A stretch of 64,000 bases of DNA from Bacillus sp. OV166 (GTDB lineage Bacteria; Bacillota; Bacilli; Bacillales; Cytobacillaceae), in assembly GCF_900177675.1 (NCBI RefSeq), contig NZ_FXWM01000001.1, forward strand, positions 1,311,001 to 1,375,000, in the 5' to 3' direction. Positions 26,317-34,734 of this stretch are shown here, in pieces. Each line of letters opens with the position of its first letter. The stretch's first letter is position 1. Under the pieces are notes generated by a model. It saw nothing but the letters and a program-made list of their open reading frames with translations, searched no databases and had not been told where the DNA came from. A program made the position numbers and the translations under genes.

Positions 26317-27585
26317 TTACATCTGTGTTCCTATTTTTTGCTTTTCAAACGAATAAAACATTACCCAATACATCCCAGCACTTGAAAGAGCAAGAATCGC
26401 TATGACGGAAAATGTCCAACCATAACCAAGCAAAACCGTCAGTGGAATGGCAAGCGGTGCAATGGTACGGCTGATTGTAAATCGTAAGCTAGCAGCCGCG
26501 AAATATTGACCTCGCATATGCTCAGGAGCAAGTCTCGACACAAAGCTTTGCTGGAGCCCAGCCCCCATTAATTCAGCGAATGTGAAAACCGCCATGGCAA
26601 CCATTAACCCCCAAATCCACGTGGTTTGACTAAAAAGAATAATGGAAATGGCGTAAACAACAGACGAGAGAACAAATACATTCCGTTCATAATATTTACT
26701 CATCCACTTTGTGACGATAACGGTCAACAAGGCAACGAGGAAACCATTTTCCGCGAGCACCAATCCAAATGCCTGCTCACCATTAACCGAAAACGTCCAA
26801 TTCCCTAATGAAAAAAGACTTTGAGATTCGAAGACATCCTTTATATAAACTGGAATTAATAAGTCCAATTGCATAAATGTTTGCCCAGCTAATACCCCAG
26901 CAAGAATAAAGAGCAGAAAGGTTTTATCTTTAACAATCAGTGAATAATCCTTCAGTTGATTTTTTAAAAAGTAATACCATTTCCCGTCAGGCGAAAATGC
27001 GTTATTTTTAACCGGAACCGTTTCTCGAATCCATTTGGCTAATATAAGTCCCAAGGAAATACATACTATCCCAGCTACAAGTAAGAGTTGGAATCGGTAA
27101 TGAACATAAAAAATAGCACCTAGAATAGGGCCAATCACAACTGCAATATTAATAGATGAATAAAAAATAGCAAACACATTACTTCGATCTTTTTCATCGA
27201 CAACATCTGCGACCATCGCTTGACTGGCTGGCCAGTAAAAAGAACCGAACACACCGGCGACTGCAAAGGCTGCAAACCCCATCCATGGGGATTGAAACCA
27301 GGGGGAACTTGCGAAGGCAAAGGCTATAAACGAAAGTCCCTGACCGATAGCAGACAAAACCATCATTCGTTTCCGCCCGAACCGGTCGGCACAGTATCCG
27401 CCCATAAGGTTAGCCAATACAGAAAAAATTTGTGAAAAAACTAGTAATAATCCTGCTTTACTTTTACCGAACTCTTCTGCAAAATAAATCGTTAAGAAAG
27501 GAAAAAACATCCAAAAGGTAATGTTCATCATCCCTTCGCTAAACAGGCGAACTTTTAAATTAGGATCCCAATCCCTAATCCTCAT
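26317..27585 (-). CDS. MFS drug/metabolite transporter
   Basis: 422 residues with 12 membrane helices. The MFS motif A is GGYCADRFGRKRMM (about residues 61-74), and a proline/glycine-rich motif C region lies near SINIAVVIGPILGAIFY. It resembles DHA1-type multidrug exporters of Bacillus. Substrate unknown. It precedes topB's 3' side with its own start behind GAGG. Confidence 0.83.
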   Translation of the reverse strand: MRIRDWDPNLKVRLFSEGMMNITFWMFFPFLTIYFAEEFGKSKAGLLLVFSQIFSVLANLMGGYCADRFGRKRMMVLSAIGQGLSFIAFAFASSPWFQSPWMGFAAFAVAGVFGSFYWPASQAMVADVVDEKDRSNVFAIFYSSINIAVVIGPILGAIFYVHYRFQLLLVAGIVCISLGLILAKWIRETVPVKNNAFSPDGKWYYFLKNQLKDYSLIVKDKTFLLFILAGVLAGQTFMQLDLLIPVYIKDVFESQSLFSLGNWTFSVNGEQAFGLVLAENGFLVALLTVIVTKWMSKYYERNVFVLSSVVYAISIILFSQTTWIWGLMVAMAVFTFAELMGAGLQQSFVSRLAPEHMRGQYFAAASLRFTISRTIAPLAIPLTVLLGYGWTFSVIAILALSSAGMYWVMFYSFEKQKIGTQM

Positions 27586-27688
27586 ACATTGTCCTCGTTT
27601 CTAAATTTTTGACCGTACCATCATACTTTCTAACTGGAAGAACATACAGCAGAAATGGTAAGCACATGGATTGTGCTTACCATTATGG

Positions 27689-29779
27689 TTAGTCTTGATT
27701 TTTTAAGGCTTGTTTCAGTAAATCACCTAAGCTTGTTCCAAAATCCTCTTTTTGCGTATATTTCTGGACAAGTTTTTGTGCTTCTTTCTTATTGACTGCT
27801 TTTTTCTTGTCTTCTGCTTTTTCAACTACATTGCATCGGCGGCATTGGAAGTAGGCGCCTGCTTTCCCGTCATGAATCTCCATTTTTTTATGGCACTGTG
27901 GACAGCGTCGATTTGAAAGCTTCGGATCCTTTCTTTTCCGGTAAGAACACTCAGGACTTGAGCAAACAAGAATTTTCCCATCCTTTGTATTTCTTTCCTT
28001 TAAGAATTCGTTACATTCTGGACATCTCGAGCCGGTTAAATTGTGAGCCCTGTACGTTTTGTCGCTCGTTTTTATTTCGGAAACCAGCTGCTCTGTTTGA
28101 CGTCGAATTTTTTGTAAAAAGGCTTTTGGGTCAGCCTTTCCTTTTGAGATTCGTTCCAGTTCCTGCTCCCATTTGGCCGTCAATTCTGGTGATTTTAATT
28201 CATCATTGACAAGGTCGATTAGTTGTTTGCCTTTTTTCGTTGGATGGAAGCGCCCATTTTGCCGTTCAACAACTTCTGTTTCCACAAGTCTTTCAATAAT
28301 TTCTGCTCTGGTTGCTGGGGTTCCTAAACCGAATTTCTCCATTTGAGCTAGAACATCCGCTTCAGAATAACGCTGCGGTGGTTCGGTCCATTTTTGGTTG
28401 ATGGAGCTATTTTTAACCGTAAAGGACTGACCTTGGGCTAATTTTTGCAGGCCAGTTACAGCATGTTCAGTATCTTCTTTTCCTAAGACTTTCTTAAAGC
28501 CCAAATCGATTACATTTGTTTCTTTTGCTGTAAATGTCTCACCTTCTACCTTGAAGGTAGCCTGAATGGTTTCATATTCATAAGCAGGTAAAAACAAGGC
28601 TAAGAAACGTCTGGCAATGATATCGTATAGTTTTCTTTCATCTGAATCGAGTTCACTAAGATTCAGCCGTTGTTCCGTAGGAATAATGGCATGGTGATCC
28701 GATACCTTGTCATTGTTAAAAACGCGTTTGGCAAGCACAGTACCCTTATTTGCAAGAAGAGGGCGGACTTCATCTCTATATCCAGAAGCCATTCCTTGCA
28801 GGCGGTCTGTCATTGTGTTCATCATATCTGTTGTTAAATAGCGTGAATCGGTTCTTGGATAAGTAACTAATTTGTATTGCTCGTAAAGACGCTGTAAGAC
28901 GGTCGAAGTCTTTTTTGCAGAAAAACCAAATCGCTTATTGGCATCACGCTGTAGCTCTGTTAAATCATAGGGTAGAGGCTGCGGCTCTGATTTTTTCTTT
29001 CGCTCAATTTTTTCAAGCACAGCTTTTTTTCCATTGATTTTCGATTGGATCGCTTCCGCTTTTACATTATCGAAAATGCGCTTTTCATTGTCTCGTTCCC
29101 AATCAGTTGAAAGCGGGCCGATTTCTGCCCGAATTGTCCAATATTCCTTTGGTACAAAGGATTGAATCTGCTGCTCACGCTCAAGAACAAGTGCAAGCGT
29201 AGGGGTTTGAACCCGACCCGCAGATAGAGGATCCTTGTATTTGGTGGTCAATGCTCTTGTCACATTTAGACCAATTAACCAATCAGCCTCTGCTCGGCAA
29301 ACTGCTGAATGGTAGAGGTCCTCAAACTGTTTGCCTGGTTTTAATTGTTTGAACCCATCCTTTATAGCCTTATCTGTTTGTGAAGAAATCCATAATCTTT
29401 TTAAAGGTTTTTTCCAGTGGAGCTTTTCAAGAATCCAGCGGGCAACCAGTTCGCCTTCCCGACCTGCATCCGTTGCAATGATACATTCGTTAATATCTTT
29501 TCGTTTGGATAACGCTTCAATGGCACGGAATTGATGGTTTGTTTGCTTCATGACCATCAAGCCCATTTTTTGTGGAATGATCGGTAAATCTTCCAAATTC
29601 CATGTTTTATATTTCGTGTCATAATGCTCGGGCATTTTTAATTCGATTAAGTGTCCAAGGGCCCATGTGACAATATATTGATTGCCTTCCATATAGCTTT
29701 TATGTTTTTGATTGCAGCCAAGGACACGAGCAAGTTCACGAGCCACACTTGGCTTTTCTGCAAGTACGAGAGATTTCAT
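27689..29779 (-). CDS. topB: DNA topoisomerase III
   Basis: 696 residues of type IA topoisomerase. The N-terminal TOPRIM domain has LVLAEKPSVARELARVLG and the acidic ATDAGREGELVAR. The active-site tyrosine is in TYPRTDSRYLT (about residues 308-318). The C-terminal tail carries two zinc-ribbon modules (CPECNEF...CSSPEC and CPQCHKK...CRRCNVV). It relaxes and decatenates DNA, working with RecQ-type helicases. RBS GAAAGGAG. Confidence 0.96.
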   Translation of the reverse strand: MKSLVLAEKPSVARELARVLGCNQKHKSYMEGNQYIVTWALGHLIELKMPEHYDTKYKTWNLEDLPIIPQKMGLMVMKQTNHQFRAIEALSKRKDINECIIATDAGREGELVARWILEKLHWKKPLKRLWISSQTDKAIKDGFKQLKPGKQFEDLYHSAVCRAEADWLIGLNVTRALTTKYKDPLSAGRVQTPTLALVLEREQQIQSFVPKEYWTIRAEIGPLSTDWERDNEKRIFDNVKAEAIQSKINGKKAVLEKIERKKKSEPQPLPYDLTELQRDANKRFGFSAKKTSTVLQRLYEQYKLVTYPRTDSRYLTTDMMNTMTDRLQGMASGYRDEVRPLLANKGTVLAKRVFNNDKVSDHHAIIPTEQRLNLSELDSDERKLYDIIARRFLALFLPAYEYETIQATFKVEGETFTAKETNVIDLGFKKVLGKEDTEHAVTGLQKLAQGQSFTVKNSSINQKWTEPPQRYSEADVLAQMEKFGLGTPATRAEIIERLVETEVVERQNGRFHPTKKGKQLIDLVNDELKSPELTAKWEQELERISKGKADPKAFLQKIRRQTEQLVSEIKTSDKTYRAHNLTGSRCPECNEFLKERNTKDGKILVCSSPECSYRKRKDPKLSNRRCPQCHKKMEIHDGKAGAYFQCRRCNVVEKAEDKKKAVNKKEAQKLVQKYTQKEDFGTSLGDLLKQALKNQD

Positions 29780-29857
29780 AATTACTCCTTTCGGGTAAAT
29801 CCAATTTGACCTTTTTATAGTATAACGGAACTTTCCTTTATTTTAAATCGTTGTAGC

Positions 29858-29893
29858 TCATACGCCGCTAAACCGGCGATTCCGCTTTTCATT
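29858..29893. repeat. Dispersed repeat, truncated copy
   Basis: GTAGCTCATACGCCGCTAAA followed by CCGGCGATTCCGCTTTT matches the right end of the long dispersed repeat at 23441-23585 only. Confidence 0.6.
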
Positions 29894-29938
29894 ATTATCG
29901 TACTAAAGTGTTATCGTGCTAAAATTCAGAAAATTTAA

Positions 29939-29968
29939 TTGACAGATAAGCTTTTCATCACATACAAT
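29939..29968 (+). promoter_or_regulatory. Sigma-A promoter of hutH
   Basis: TTGACA and TACAAT separated by 18 bases. It would give a leader of about 150 bases that carries the hairpin at 30044-30088. Confidence 0.6.
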
Positions 29969-30043
29969 AATTATCAATAAGATAGTTAAAGAATGGAATG
30001 ATCCCATGAGACATCTAATAATATTCAATCAATTAATCATAGA

Positions 30044-30088
30044 AGAGGCTGGACTCCAAATCAAATAGATTCGGAATCCAGCCTCTTT
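30044..30088 (+). terminator. Leader terminator/attenuator before hutH
   Basis: AGAGGCTGGACTCC pairs with GGAATCCAGCCTCT (one G-U pair), followed by a T-rich tract. It lies between the promoter and the hutH RBS, so it can only matter as an attenuator. B. subtilis hut is controlled at such a hairpin by HutP, which is not encoded here. Confidence 0.65.
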
Positions 30089-30124
30089 CTTTATTATACT
30101 ACAGTGGTAGAGGAGAGAGACAAT

Positions 30125-31651
30125 ATGATCACACTTACAGGTGGAAGCTTAACGTTAGAGCAGATGAAAGATGTATTATATGGCAAGCAAAAGGTTAATG
30201 CTTCAGACAAGAGTATGGAAGCTGTCAAGAAGAGCCGTGAAGCAGTAGAAAGAATTGTTTCAGAATCAAAGGTAGTTTATGGAATTACGACTGGATTTGG
30301 AAAATTCAGCGATGTACTTATCGATAAGAATCATGTTCAAGACCTGCAGCTTAATTTAATTCGTTCCCATGCGTGCGGGGTAGGTGAACCTTTTCCGGAA
30401 ATTGTTTCTAAAGCCATGGTCCTTCTTCGGGCTAACGCACTACTAAAGGGCTTTTCTGGAGTCAGACCTATTGTCATTGAAAAGTTATTAGAGTTAGTGA
30501 ATAAAGATATCATTCCTGTCATCCCACAGCAAGGTTCCCTTGGTGCGAGCGGTGATTTAGCCCCGCTTTCTCACCTTGCCTTAGTTCTAATTGGGGAAGG
30601 AGAGGTATTTTACAAAGGTAAGCAAATCGATGCTTTTGATGCGCTCCAGTTAGAAGGAATTCTACCAGTAACATTGGAAGCAAAAGAAGGTCTAGCTCTA
30701 ATTAATGGTACTCAAGCTATGACAGCAATGGGTGTTATTGGTTACTTAGAGGCAGAACAGTTAGCACATGAAAGTGAGCTGATTGCTGCAATGACAATGG
30801 AAGGGTTAAACGGAATTATCGATGCATTTGCAGAAGAAGTTCATGTCGCAAGGGGATACAATCAGCAGATAGACACAGCAGCGAGAATTCGTCGTTATTT
30901 AAGCGATAGTTTATTGACAACACAGCAGGGCGAGTTACGAGTTCAAGATGCTTATTCTCTCCGCTGCATTCCACAAGTTCACGGGGCATCTTGGCAGGCC
31001 TTGGATTATGTGAAAGAAAAATTAGAGATCGAAATGAATGCTGCAACTGATAATCCATTAATTTTTGATGATGGAGAAAAGGTGATATCTGGGGGGAACT
31101 TCCACGGACAGCCCATAGCTTTTGCGATGGATTTTATGAAGATTGCCGTAGCGGAACTAGCAAATATCTCGGAAAGACGAATTGAAAGATTAGTCAATCC
31201 ACAGCTAAATGATTTACCGGCTTTTCTAAGTCCTGAACCTGGTTTGCAATCGGGTGCAATGATTATGCAATATGCGGCAGCAGCGCTTGTTTCAGAAAAT
31301 AAAACACTCGCACATCCTGCCAGTGTCGACTCGATTCCCTCATCCGCAAATCAAGAGGATCATGTAAGTATGGGAACAATTGCTTCTAGGCATGCTTATC
31401 AAATTATCCAGAACGCACGCAGAGTTATCGCAATTGAACTAATTTGTGCCATGCAGGCGGTTGAAATTCGCGGGATCGAAAAAATGGCATCTCATACCAG
31501 GGTTTTTTATGATAAAGGCCGCGAACAGGTAGCTTCGATTAAACAAGACAGGGTGTTTTCCAAGGACATCGAAAAAGCAGCTAATTGGCTTAAAACAATT
31601 GAATTTTCACATTTTATTAGAAATTTAAGTATGGAAAAAGGAAAATTCTAG
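30125..31651 (+). CDS. hutH: Histidine ammonia-lyase
   Basis: 508 residues. It deaminates histidine to urocanate, the first step of histidine use. The A141-S142-G143 triplet that forms the MIO cofactor sits in [14 protein letters not shown]. Other conserved parts are [14 protein letters not shown] and QEDHVSMG. I use the ATG at 30125 with GAGGAGAG upstream; a GTG at 30104 is in frame. The other hut genes (hutU, hutI, hutG, hutP) are not in the window. Confidence 0.95.
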   Translation: MITLTGGSLTLEQMKDVLYGKQKVNASDKSMEAVKKSREAVERIVSESKVVYGITTGFGKFSDVLIDKNHVQDLQLNLIRSHACGVGEPFPEIVSKAMVLLRANALLKGFSGVRPIVIEKLLELVNKDIIPVIPQQGSLGASGDLAPLSHLALVLIGEGEVFYKGKQIDAFDALQLEGILPVTLEAKEGLALINGTQAMTAMGVIGYLEAEQLAHESELIAAMTMEGLNGIIDAFAEEVHVARGYNQQIDTAARIRRYLSDSLLTTQQGELRVQDAYSLRCIPQVHGASWQALDYVKEKLEIEMNAATDNPLIFDDGEKVISGGNFHGQPIAFAMDFMKIAVAELANISERRIERLVNPQLNDLPAFLSPEPGLQSGAMIMQYAAAALVSENKTLAHPASVDSIPSSANQEDHVSMGTIASRHAYQIIQNARRVIAIELICAMQAVEIRGIEKMASHTRVFYDKGREQVASIKQDRVFSKDIEKAANWLKTIEFSHFIRNLSMEKGKF

Positions 31652-31664
31652 GATATAAAATATA

Positions 31665-31690
31665 AAAAGGCGTGAGTGCTCACGCCTTTT
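31665..31690. terminator. Bidirectional terminator between hutH and a small gene
   Basis: A 12-bp perfect stem AAAAGGCGTGAG/CTCACGCCTTTT with a two-base loop. It overlaps the 3' end of the convergent gene by two bases. Confidence 0.85.
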
Positions 31691-31892
31691 ATTCTGTCTG
31701 GTCATTTAGTAAACGAGCAGTATCTCCTCGATATTCATCCTCATCTTCCACTCGATTTTTAAAGGCTTCCCTTACCACTAAAAATTCTTCGTCCCCAATT
31801 GCTTGTTTCGCATGCTTTTCCGTTAAACTGTCTTTTGGAAAATTACCTGGGTGGTTTTTCTTTTTATGTTCAAAATGTTCTCCACGTGCCAA
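31689..31892 (-). CDS. Small charged hypothetical protein, 67 residues
   Basis: Starts at TTG behind AAAGGAG and begins MARGEHFEHKKKNHPGNFP, then KHAKQAIGDEEFLVVREAF and an acidic end. It is His/Lys-rich at the N terminus and soluble. It looks like a conserved small Bacillus protein, but I cannot assign a function. It is convergent to hutH. Confidence 0.6.
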   Translation of the reverse strand: MARGEHFEHKKKNHPGNFPKDSLTEKHAKQAIGDEEFLVVREAFKNRVEDEDEYRGDTARLLNDQTE

Positions 31893-31997
31893 ATTCAACA
31901 CTCCTTTCGTCATCAAAAGTAGCATTCCCTGATTGGAGTGAAAATAATTCCTTTTAAAAAGAAAAAGCTGTCTGAAAGTGGAATCTAATAAATAGAT

Positions 31998-32117
31998 TCA
32001 CTCTTCACCAGCTTTATCTTTCGGGGGATCTGGTTTACACATGCGGTCTAATACATACCCAGCAAACACAATAAACGCAATCGGAATGGAAAAGTTTAAT
32101 ACATGAATAAGGGTCAT
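31998..32117 (-). CDS. Small single-helix membrane protein, 39 residues
   Basis: Begins MTLIHVLNFSIPIAFIVFAG and continues YVLDRMC, ending with the charged tail KPDPPKDKAGEE. GGTGGTG lies upstream. Topology is a membrane helix followed by a soluble tail, similar to the small proteins at 14229 and 26095. No family recognised. Confidence 0.5.
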   Translation of the reverse strand: MTLIHVLNFSIPIAFIVFAGYVLDRMCKPDPPKDKAGEE

Positions 32118-32239
32118 CGCAATGCTTCACCACCATTATTTGAATATTAACAATATTAAGTTTATTATTTTGTTGTTTAATTATATGCTGATTGTCACAG
32201 TTTAGACAAATATTAAAGTCATATCAATTGTAAAATTAA

Positions 32240-32383
32240 TTTAGTTTCCACGAGGAAATAAAGAAATGGCAAGGAATTTCGTCTAAAGCTCAAGACCTTA
32301 GACATAGAACATCAAAGGAGTTAGGCAGTAATTGGGATATTTTTGTAGATATATGGCATAATTTGTTAGAAAAAAATGTGTGA
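32240..32383 (+). other. Coding-like stretch without start, possible remnant
   Basis: 47 codons open after a TAA, reading HEEIKKWQGISSKAQDL then HRTSKELGSNWDIFVDIWH and ending LLEKNV. The composition is protein-like, but there is no start codon or RBS and no family is recognised. It lies between the upstream small gene and the riboswitch. Confidence 0.25.
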
Positions 32384-32433
32384 AAATTTAAATAATACGA
32401 CAAATTACAACACCCTACTAAAATAGCACTAGA

Positions 32434-32439
32434 TATAAT
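32434..32439 (+). promoter_or_regulatory. Candidate -10 of the riboswitch-sinI transcript
   Basis: TATAAT about 85 bases upstream of the aptamer core. No good -35 hexamer is at 16-18 bases, so the promoter may be activator-dependent or the assignment wrong. Confidence 0.35.
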
Positions 32440-32520
32440 ATCAATAAGGATTAAGTAAATCGACCTATCACAAAAGAACGATTGGCTAATACAGTCATAC
32501 TTAAGTTGTATTAGTTCAGA

Positions 32521-32603
32521 AAAAGGCAAACCTGTTGAAAAGCAGGGACGCAAAGCCGAGGATCTAAGGCAGGTTTAACTTGTTACGATGGCCGGGCTAC
32601 CTG
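32521..32603 (+). ncRNA. Cyclic-di-GMP class I riboswitch (GEMM-I)
   Basis: The aptamer contains the diagnostic blocks in order: GGCAAACC, a short stem CCTG-TTGAAAAG-CAGG with a GAAA-type loop, the near-invariant GGGACGCAAAGCC, GGATCTAA (tetraloop-receptor side), and GATGGCCGGGCTACC closing the core. The AGGAG of sinI is 19 bases after the core, and no T-run terminator lies between, so control of translation start or of RNA structure near the RBS is likely. The hexamers at 32507-32512, 32605-32610 and 32614-32619 can pair in two exclusive ways. c-di-GMP riboswitches usually serve motility, adhesion and biofilm genes. Confidence 0.93.
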
Positions 32604-32604
32604 G

Positions 32605-32619
32605 AATACACAATGTATT
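32605..32619 (+). promoter_or_regulatory. Candidate expression-platform hairpin before sinI RBS
   Basis: AATACA-CAA-TGTATT, a 6-bp hairpin ending two bases before the AGGAG. The same AATACA can instead pair with TGTATT at 32507-32512, just 5' of the aptamer, extending its base. Confidence 0.45.
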
Positions 32620-32634
32620 TTAGGAGTGAGAAAA

Positions 32635-32766
32635 ATGATTATTACAAAAAGTGAAGTAGAAGTAATCGATCAAGAATGGATGGACCTCATATTAGAAGCA
32701 AAAGACTTGGGATTATCCATAAAAGCAGTTCGTGACTTCCTTAGCCAACAAGAAGTAATGAGTTAA
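32635..32766 (+). CDS. sinI: SinI-family antirepressor
   Basis: 43 residues. The segment VIDQEWMDLILEAKDLGLSI followed by KAVRDFLSQQ aligns with the SinI domain of B. subtilis (LDQEW-x-x-L-x-L-E-A-K, then I-x-x-x-R-x-F/Y-L). SinI binds the matching C-terminal helices of SinR and frees matrix genes. The RBS is TAGGAGTGAG. A c-di-GMP riboswitch lies immediately upstream, and the gene is convergent with sinR rather than in the sinIR operon order of B. subtilis. Identity is strong for so short a protein. Confidence 0.87.
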   Translation: MIITKSEVEVIDQEWMDLILEAKDLGLSIKAVRDFLSQQEVMS

Positions 32767-32793
32767 AAACGGAACGACAGTATACATAAATAA

Positions 32794-32840
32794 AAAAGCA
32801 TTCTACAAATGGGAGTATTTGTAGAATGCTTTTCTTTTTT
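32794..32840. terminator. Bidirectional terminator between sinI and sinR
   Basis: A perfect 17-bp stem from AAAAGCATTCTACAAAT to ATTTGTAGAATGCTTTT with a six-base loop, followed by CTTTTTT on the plus strand and A-rich (T on the minus) on the other side. Confidence 0.9.
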
Positions 32841-32873
32841 CAAATTGAAAAAGACCTTTTAAAAAGCAGGTTA

Positions 32874-33203
32874 TTATTTATCGTCGTTTTGATTAATACG
32901 CCACTTGTTAAATTCAAGAAAATCACGAAATTGTTCTTTGGAAACACCAGAATTCATTGCATCTTTGACAAGATTCATCCAATCAATGTCTAATTCCGCT
33001 TTATTGACTTCTTCATGTATTAAATGATCAACAGGAATATTTAAGACAACTGCAATTTTTTCAAGAAACTTTATAGAAGGATTCTCTTGTTTGTTATTTT
33101 CAAGGTTACTTAAATAAGATTTTGCCACTCCTGCTTGAGCAGCAAGTTCGGAAAGTGACATTTTCTTTTCTAAGCGAAATTTTTTTACGCGATCACCGAT
33201 CAT
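32874..33203 (-). CDS. sinR: SinR-like master biofilm repressor
   Basis: 109 residues. The N-terminal Cro/C1 helix-turn-helix (MIGDRVKKFRLEKKMSLSEL, AAQAGVAKSYLSNLE) matches SinR closely. The C-terminal oligomerisation/SinI-binding domain is DIDWMNLVKDAMNSGVSKEQ then FRDFLEFNKWR. SinR represses matrix operons and binds SinI or SlrR. I use the ATG at 33203, which gives the family start MIG; a GTG lies three codons upstream. The C-terminal domain and the neighbouring SinI share the same DxxWxxLxxxA pattern, as expected for partners. Confidence 0.88.
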   Translation of the reverse strand: MIGDRVKKFRLEKKMSLSELAAQAGVAKSYLSNLENNKQENPSIKFLEKIAVVLNIPVDHLIHEEVNKAELDIDWMNLVKDAMNSGVSKEQFRDFLEFNKWRINQNDDK

Positions 33204-33275
33204 AATTCTCACACACCTAATTATTATTCACTTTACATTAATTCTATCAAAAGGAATAGAAAAGTACCATATTAA

Positions 33276-33305
33276 GAACAAAGGAATATGAACAAAAATA
33301 TGAAC
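33276..33305 (-). promoter_or_regulatory. Candidate SinR sites upstream of sinR
   Basis: On the minus strand GTTCTTA (around 33273-33279) and two GTTCATA copies (33287-33293 and 33299-33305), spaced 14 and 12 bases. SinR reads GTTCTYT; the GTTC core is kept in all three but the tail is not perfect. Autoregulation is a guess. Confidence 0.3.
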
Positions 33306-33485
33306 TTTGAGAAAAAGTTTCACCATATAAAGTATTTTTGAAAAATTAACAGGATAGGGTTAATATTAATAGTGTTGCCAATAGTGGTTAATTGTATAAT
33401 TCACTAAAAGTTTTTGCGTATAGACGGATAACAATTATGAATATTATACATAAAAATAAACAAAAAGGAAGGGGACCCTCCTAAA

Positions 33486-34235
33486 ATGATTGTCCTTAAA
33501 TCACAACGTGAAATTGAAGCAATGAAAAAGGCAGGAGAAATACTTGCAGCTTGTCATAAAGAAATCGGAAAATTAATCAAACCAGGTATAACCACTTGGG
33601 AAATCGATGTATTTGTTGAAGAATTTCTTAAGAAAAATGGAGCGAGACCAGAACAAAAGGGTTATAAGGGTTATGAATATGCAACCTGTGCAAGCATAAA
33701 TGACGAAATATGCCATGGTTTCCCAAGGAAGGAACCTTTAAAAGATGGGGACATTGTGACAGTGGATATGGTTGTCAATTACAATGGTGCTTTGGCTGAT
33801 TCCGCCTGGTCTTATGCAGTAGGAAAGGTATCTGAGGAAACCGAACGTCTATTAAATGTTACAAAGGAAGCACTCTATAAAGGGATAGAACAGGCGATTG
33901 TCGGCAATCGAATTGGGGATATCGGACACGCAATTCAAACCTATGTTGAAAGCGAAGGTTTTTCTGTTGTTCGAGACTTTATTGGCCATGGGATTGGAGC
34001 AGTGATACATGAGAAGCCGGATGTTCCACACTACGGGCTGCCAGGAAAAGGCGCAAGAATTAAAGAAGGTATGGTCTTTACAATTGAACCCATGGTTAAT
34101 GTAGGAAGATACCAAACGAAGATGGACAACAATGGCTGGACAGCAAGGACCATTGATGGGAAATATTCAGCACAATACGAACATACACTTGCGATTACAA
34201 AGGATGGACCTGTCATCTTAACTGAACAGGAATAA
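33486..34235 (+). CDS. map: Methionine aminopeptidase, type I (YflG-like)
   Basis: 249 residues, the length of the second B. subtilis methionine aminopeptidase (YflG/MapB). Metal ligands are in DGDIVTVDMVVNYNGALADS (two Asp), GHGIGAVIHEKPDVPHYG (His), FTIEPMV (Glu) and QYEHTLA (Glu). It removes the initiator Met from nascent proteins. It begins the yfl/yfk-like gene run. The RBS is AAGGAAGGGG. A strong terminator follows. Confidence 0.94.
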   Translation: MIVLKSQREIEAMKKAGEILAACHKEIGKLIKPGITTWEIDVFVEEFLKKNGARPEQKGYKGYEYATCASINDEICHGFPRKEPLKDGDIVTVDMVVNYNGALADSAWSYAVGKVSEETERLLNVTKEALYKGIEQAIVGNRIGDIGHAIQTYVESEGFSVVRDFIGHGIGAVIHEKPDVPHYGLPGKGARIKEGMVFTIEPMVNVGRYQTKMDNNGWTARTIDGKYSAQYEHTLAITKDGPVILTEQE

Positions 34236-34274
34236 GCTAAAAACCCGTTATGTGCAATAACGGGTTTTTAGCTT
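34235..34274. terminator. Bidirectional terminator between map and yfkK
   Basis: A 17-18-bp perfect stem (AAGCTAAAAACCCGTTAT and its complement), overlapping the last bases of the convergent yfkK gene. Confidence 0.9.
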
Positions 34275-34497
34275 ATTTTTTTCGGAGGCTTCCAAGCTCT
34301 TCTACTAAGGCCTGCATTTCATTAGGACTAAATGAATTTTTTCTAAGTACCATATCATAAATCTCTTTTAATTCCTCGTACATTTCTTCATCAAAATGCG
34401 AAGGTTTTATGGCTCCAAGGTTTAGGACCTTTAGCTTTTCCTTAATTTGTTCAATCATATATTCGACATTCTCAATCGATTTTTCTGATAAATTCAT
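34273..34497 (-). CDS. yfkK: DUF1128 protein YfkK
   Basis: 74 residues, all helical: EKSIENVEYMIEQIKEKL, then KPSHFDEEMYEELKEIYDMV and MQALVEELGSLRKK. This is the DUF1128 (UPF0435) pattern of B. subtilis YfkK. Function unknown. I prefer the ATG at 34497 with AAAGGG upstream; a GTG at 34506 is in frame. Position between map and yfkH matches the Bacillus gene order. Confidence 0.85.
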   Translation of the reverse strand: MNLSEKSIENVEYMIEQIKEKLKVLNLGAIKPSHFDEEMYEELKEIYDMVLRKNSFSPNEMQALVEELGSLRKK

Positions 34498-34734
34498 TTG
34501 GGTCACCCTTTCCGTGAGTTAATATGTCCATCTTTTCATGTTGAAAATTATATGTCAATACAAAATTCCTAGGAAAGACTCCCAATTTAGTAAACCAAAA
34601 AAAATGGATAAAAATATCAGTTGGACTTGCGTGGCCATCCTCTATGAAGCAAAATAAATGAAAGAGGGTTTTGGTATTATTATCATCGGGTATTATTAAT
34701 GATAATAATAATTATGATTAAGGGAGACGTTAAC

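Noticed and set aside
32290..32553. 87-codon minus-strand frame over the riboswitch
   Set aside because: It overlaps the conserved aptamer, has no RBS and resembles no protein; the sequence constraint comes from the RNA.
34690..34725. Fur-like box in TATTATTAATGATAATAATA
   Set aside because: Low-complexity AT repeat; the 7-1-7 palindrome does not hold.
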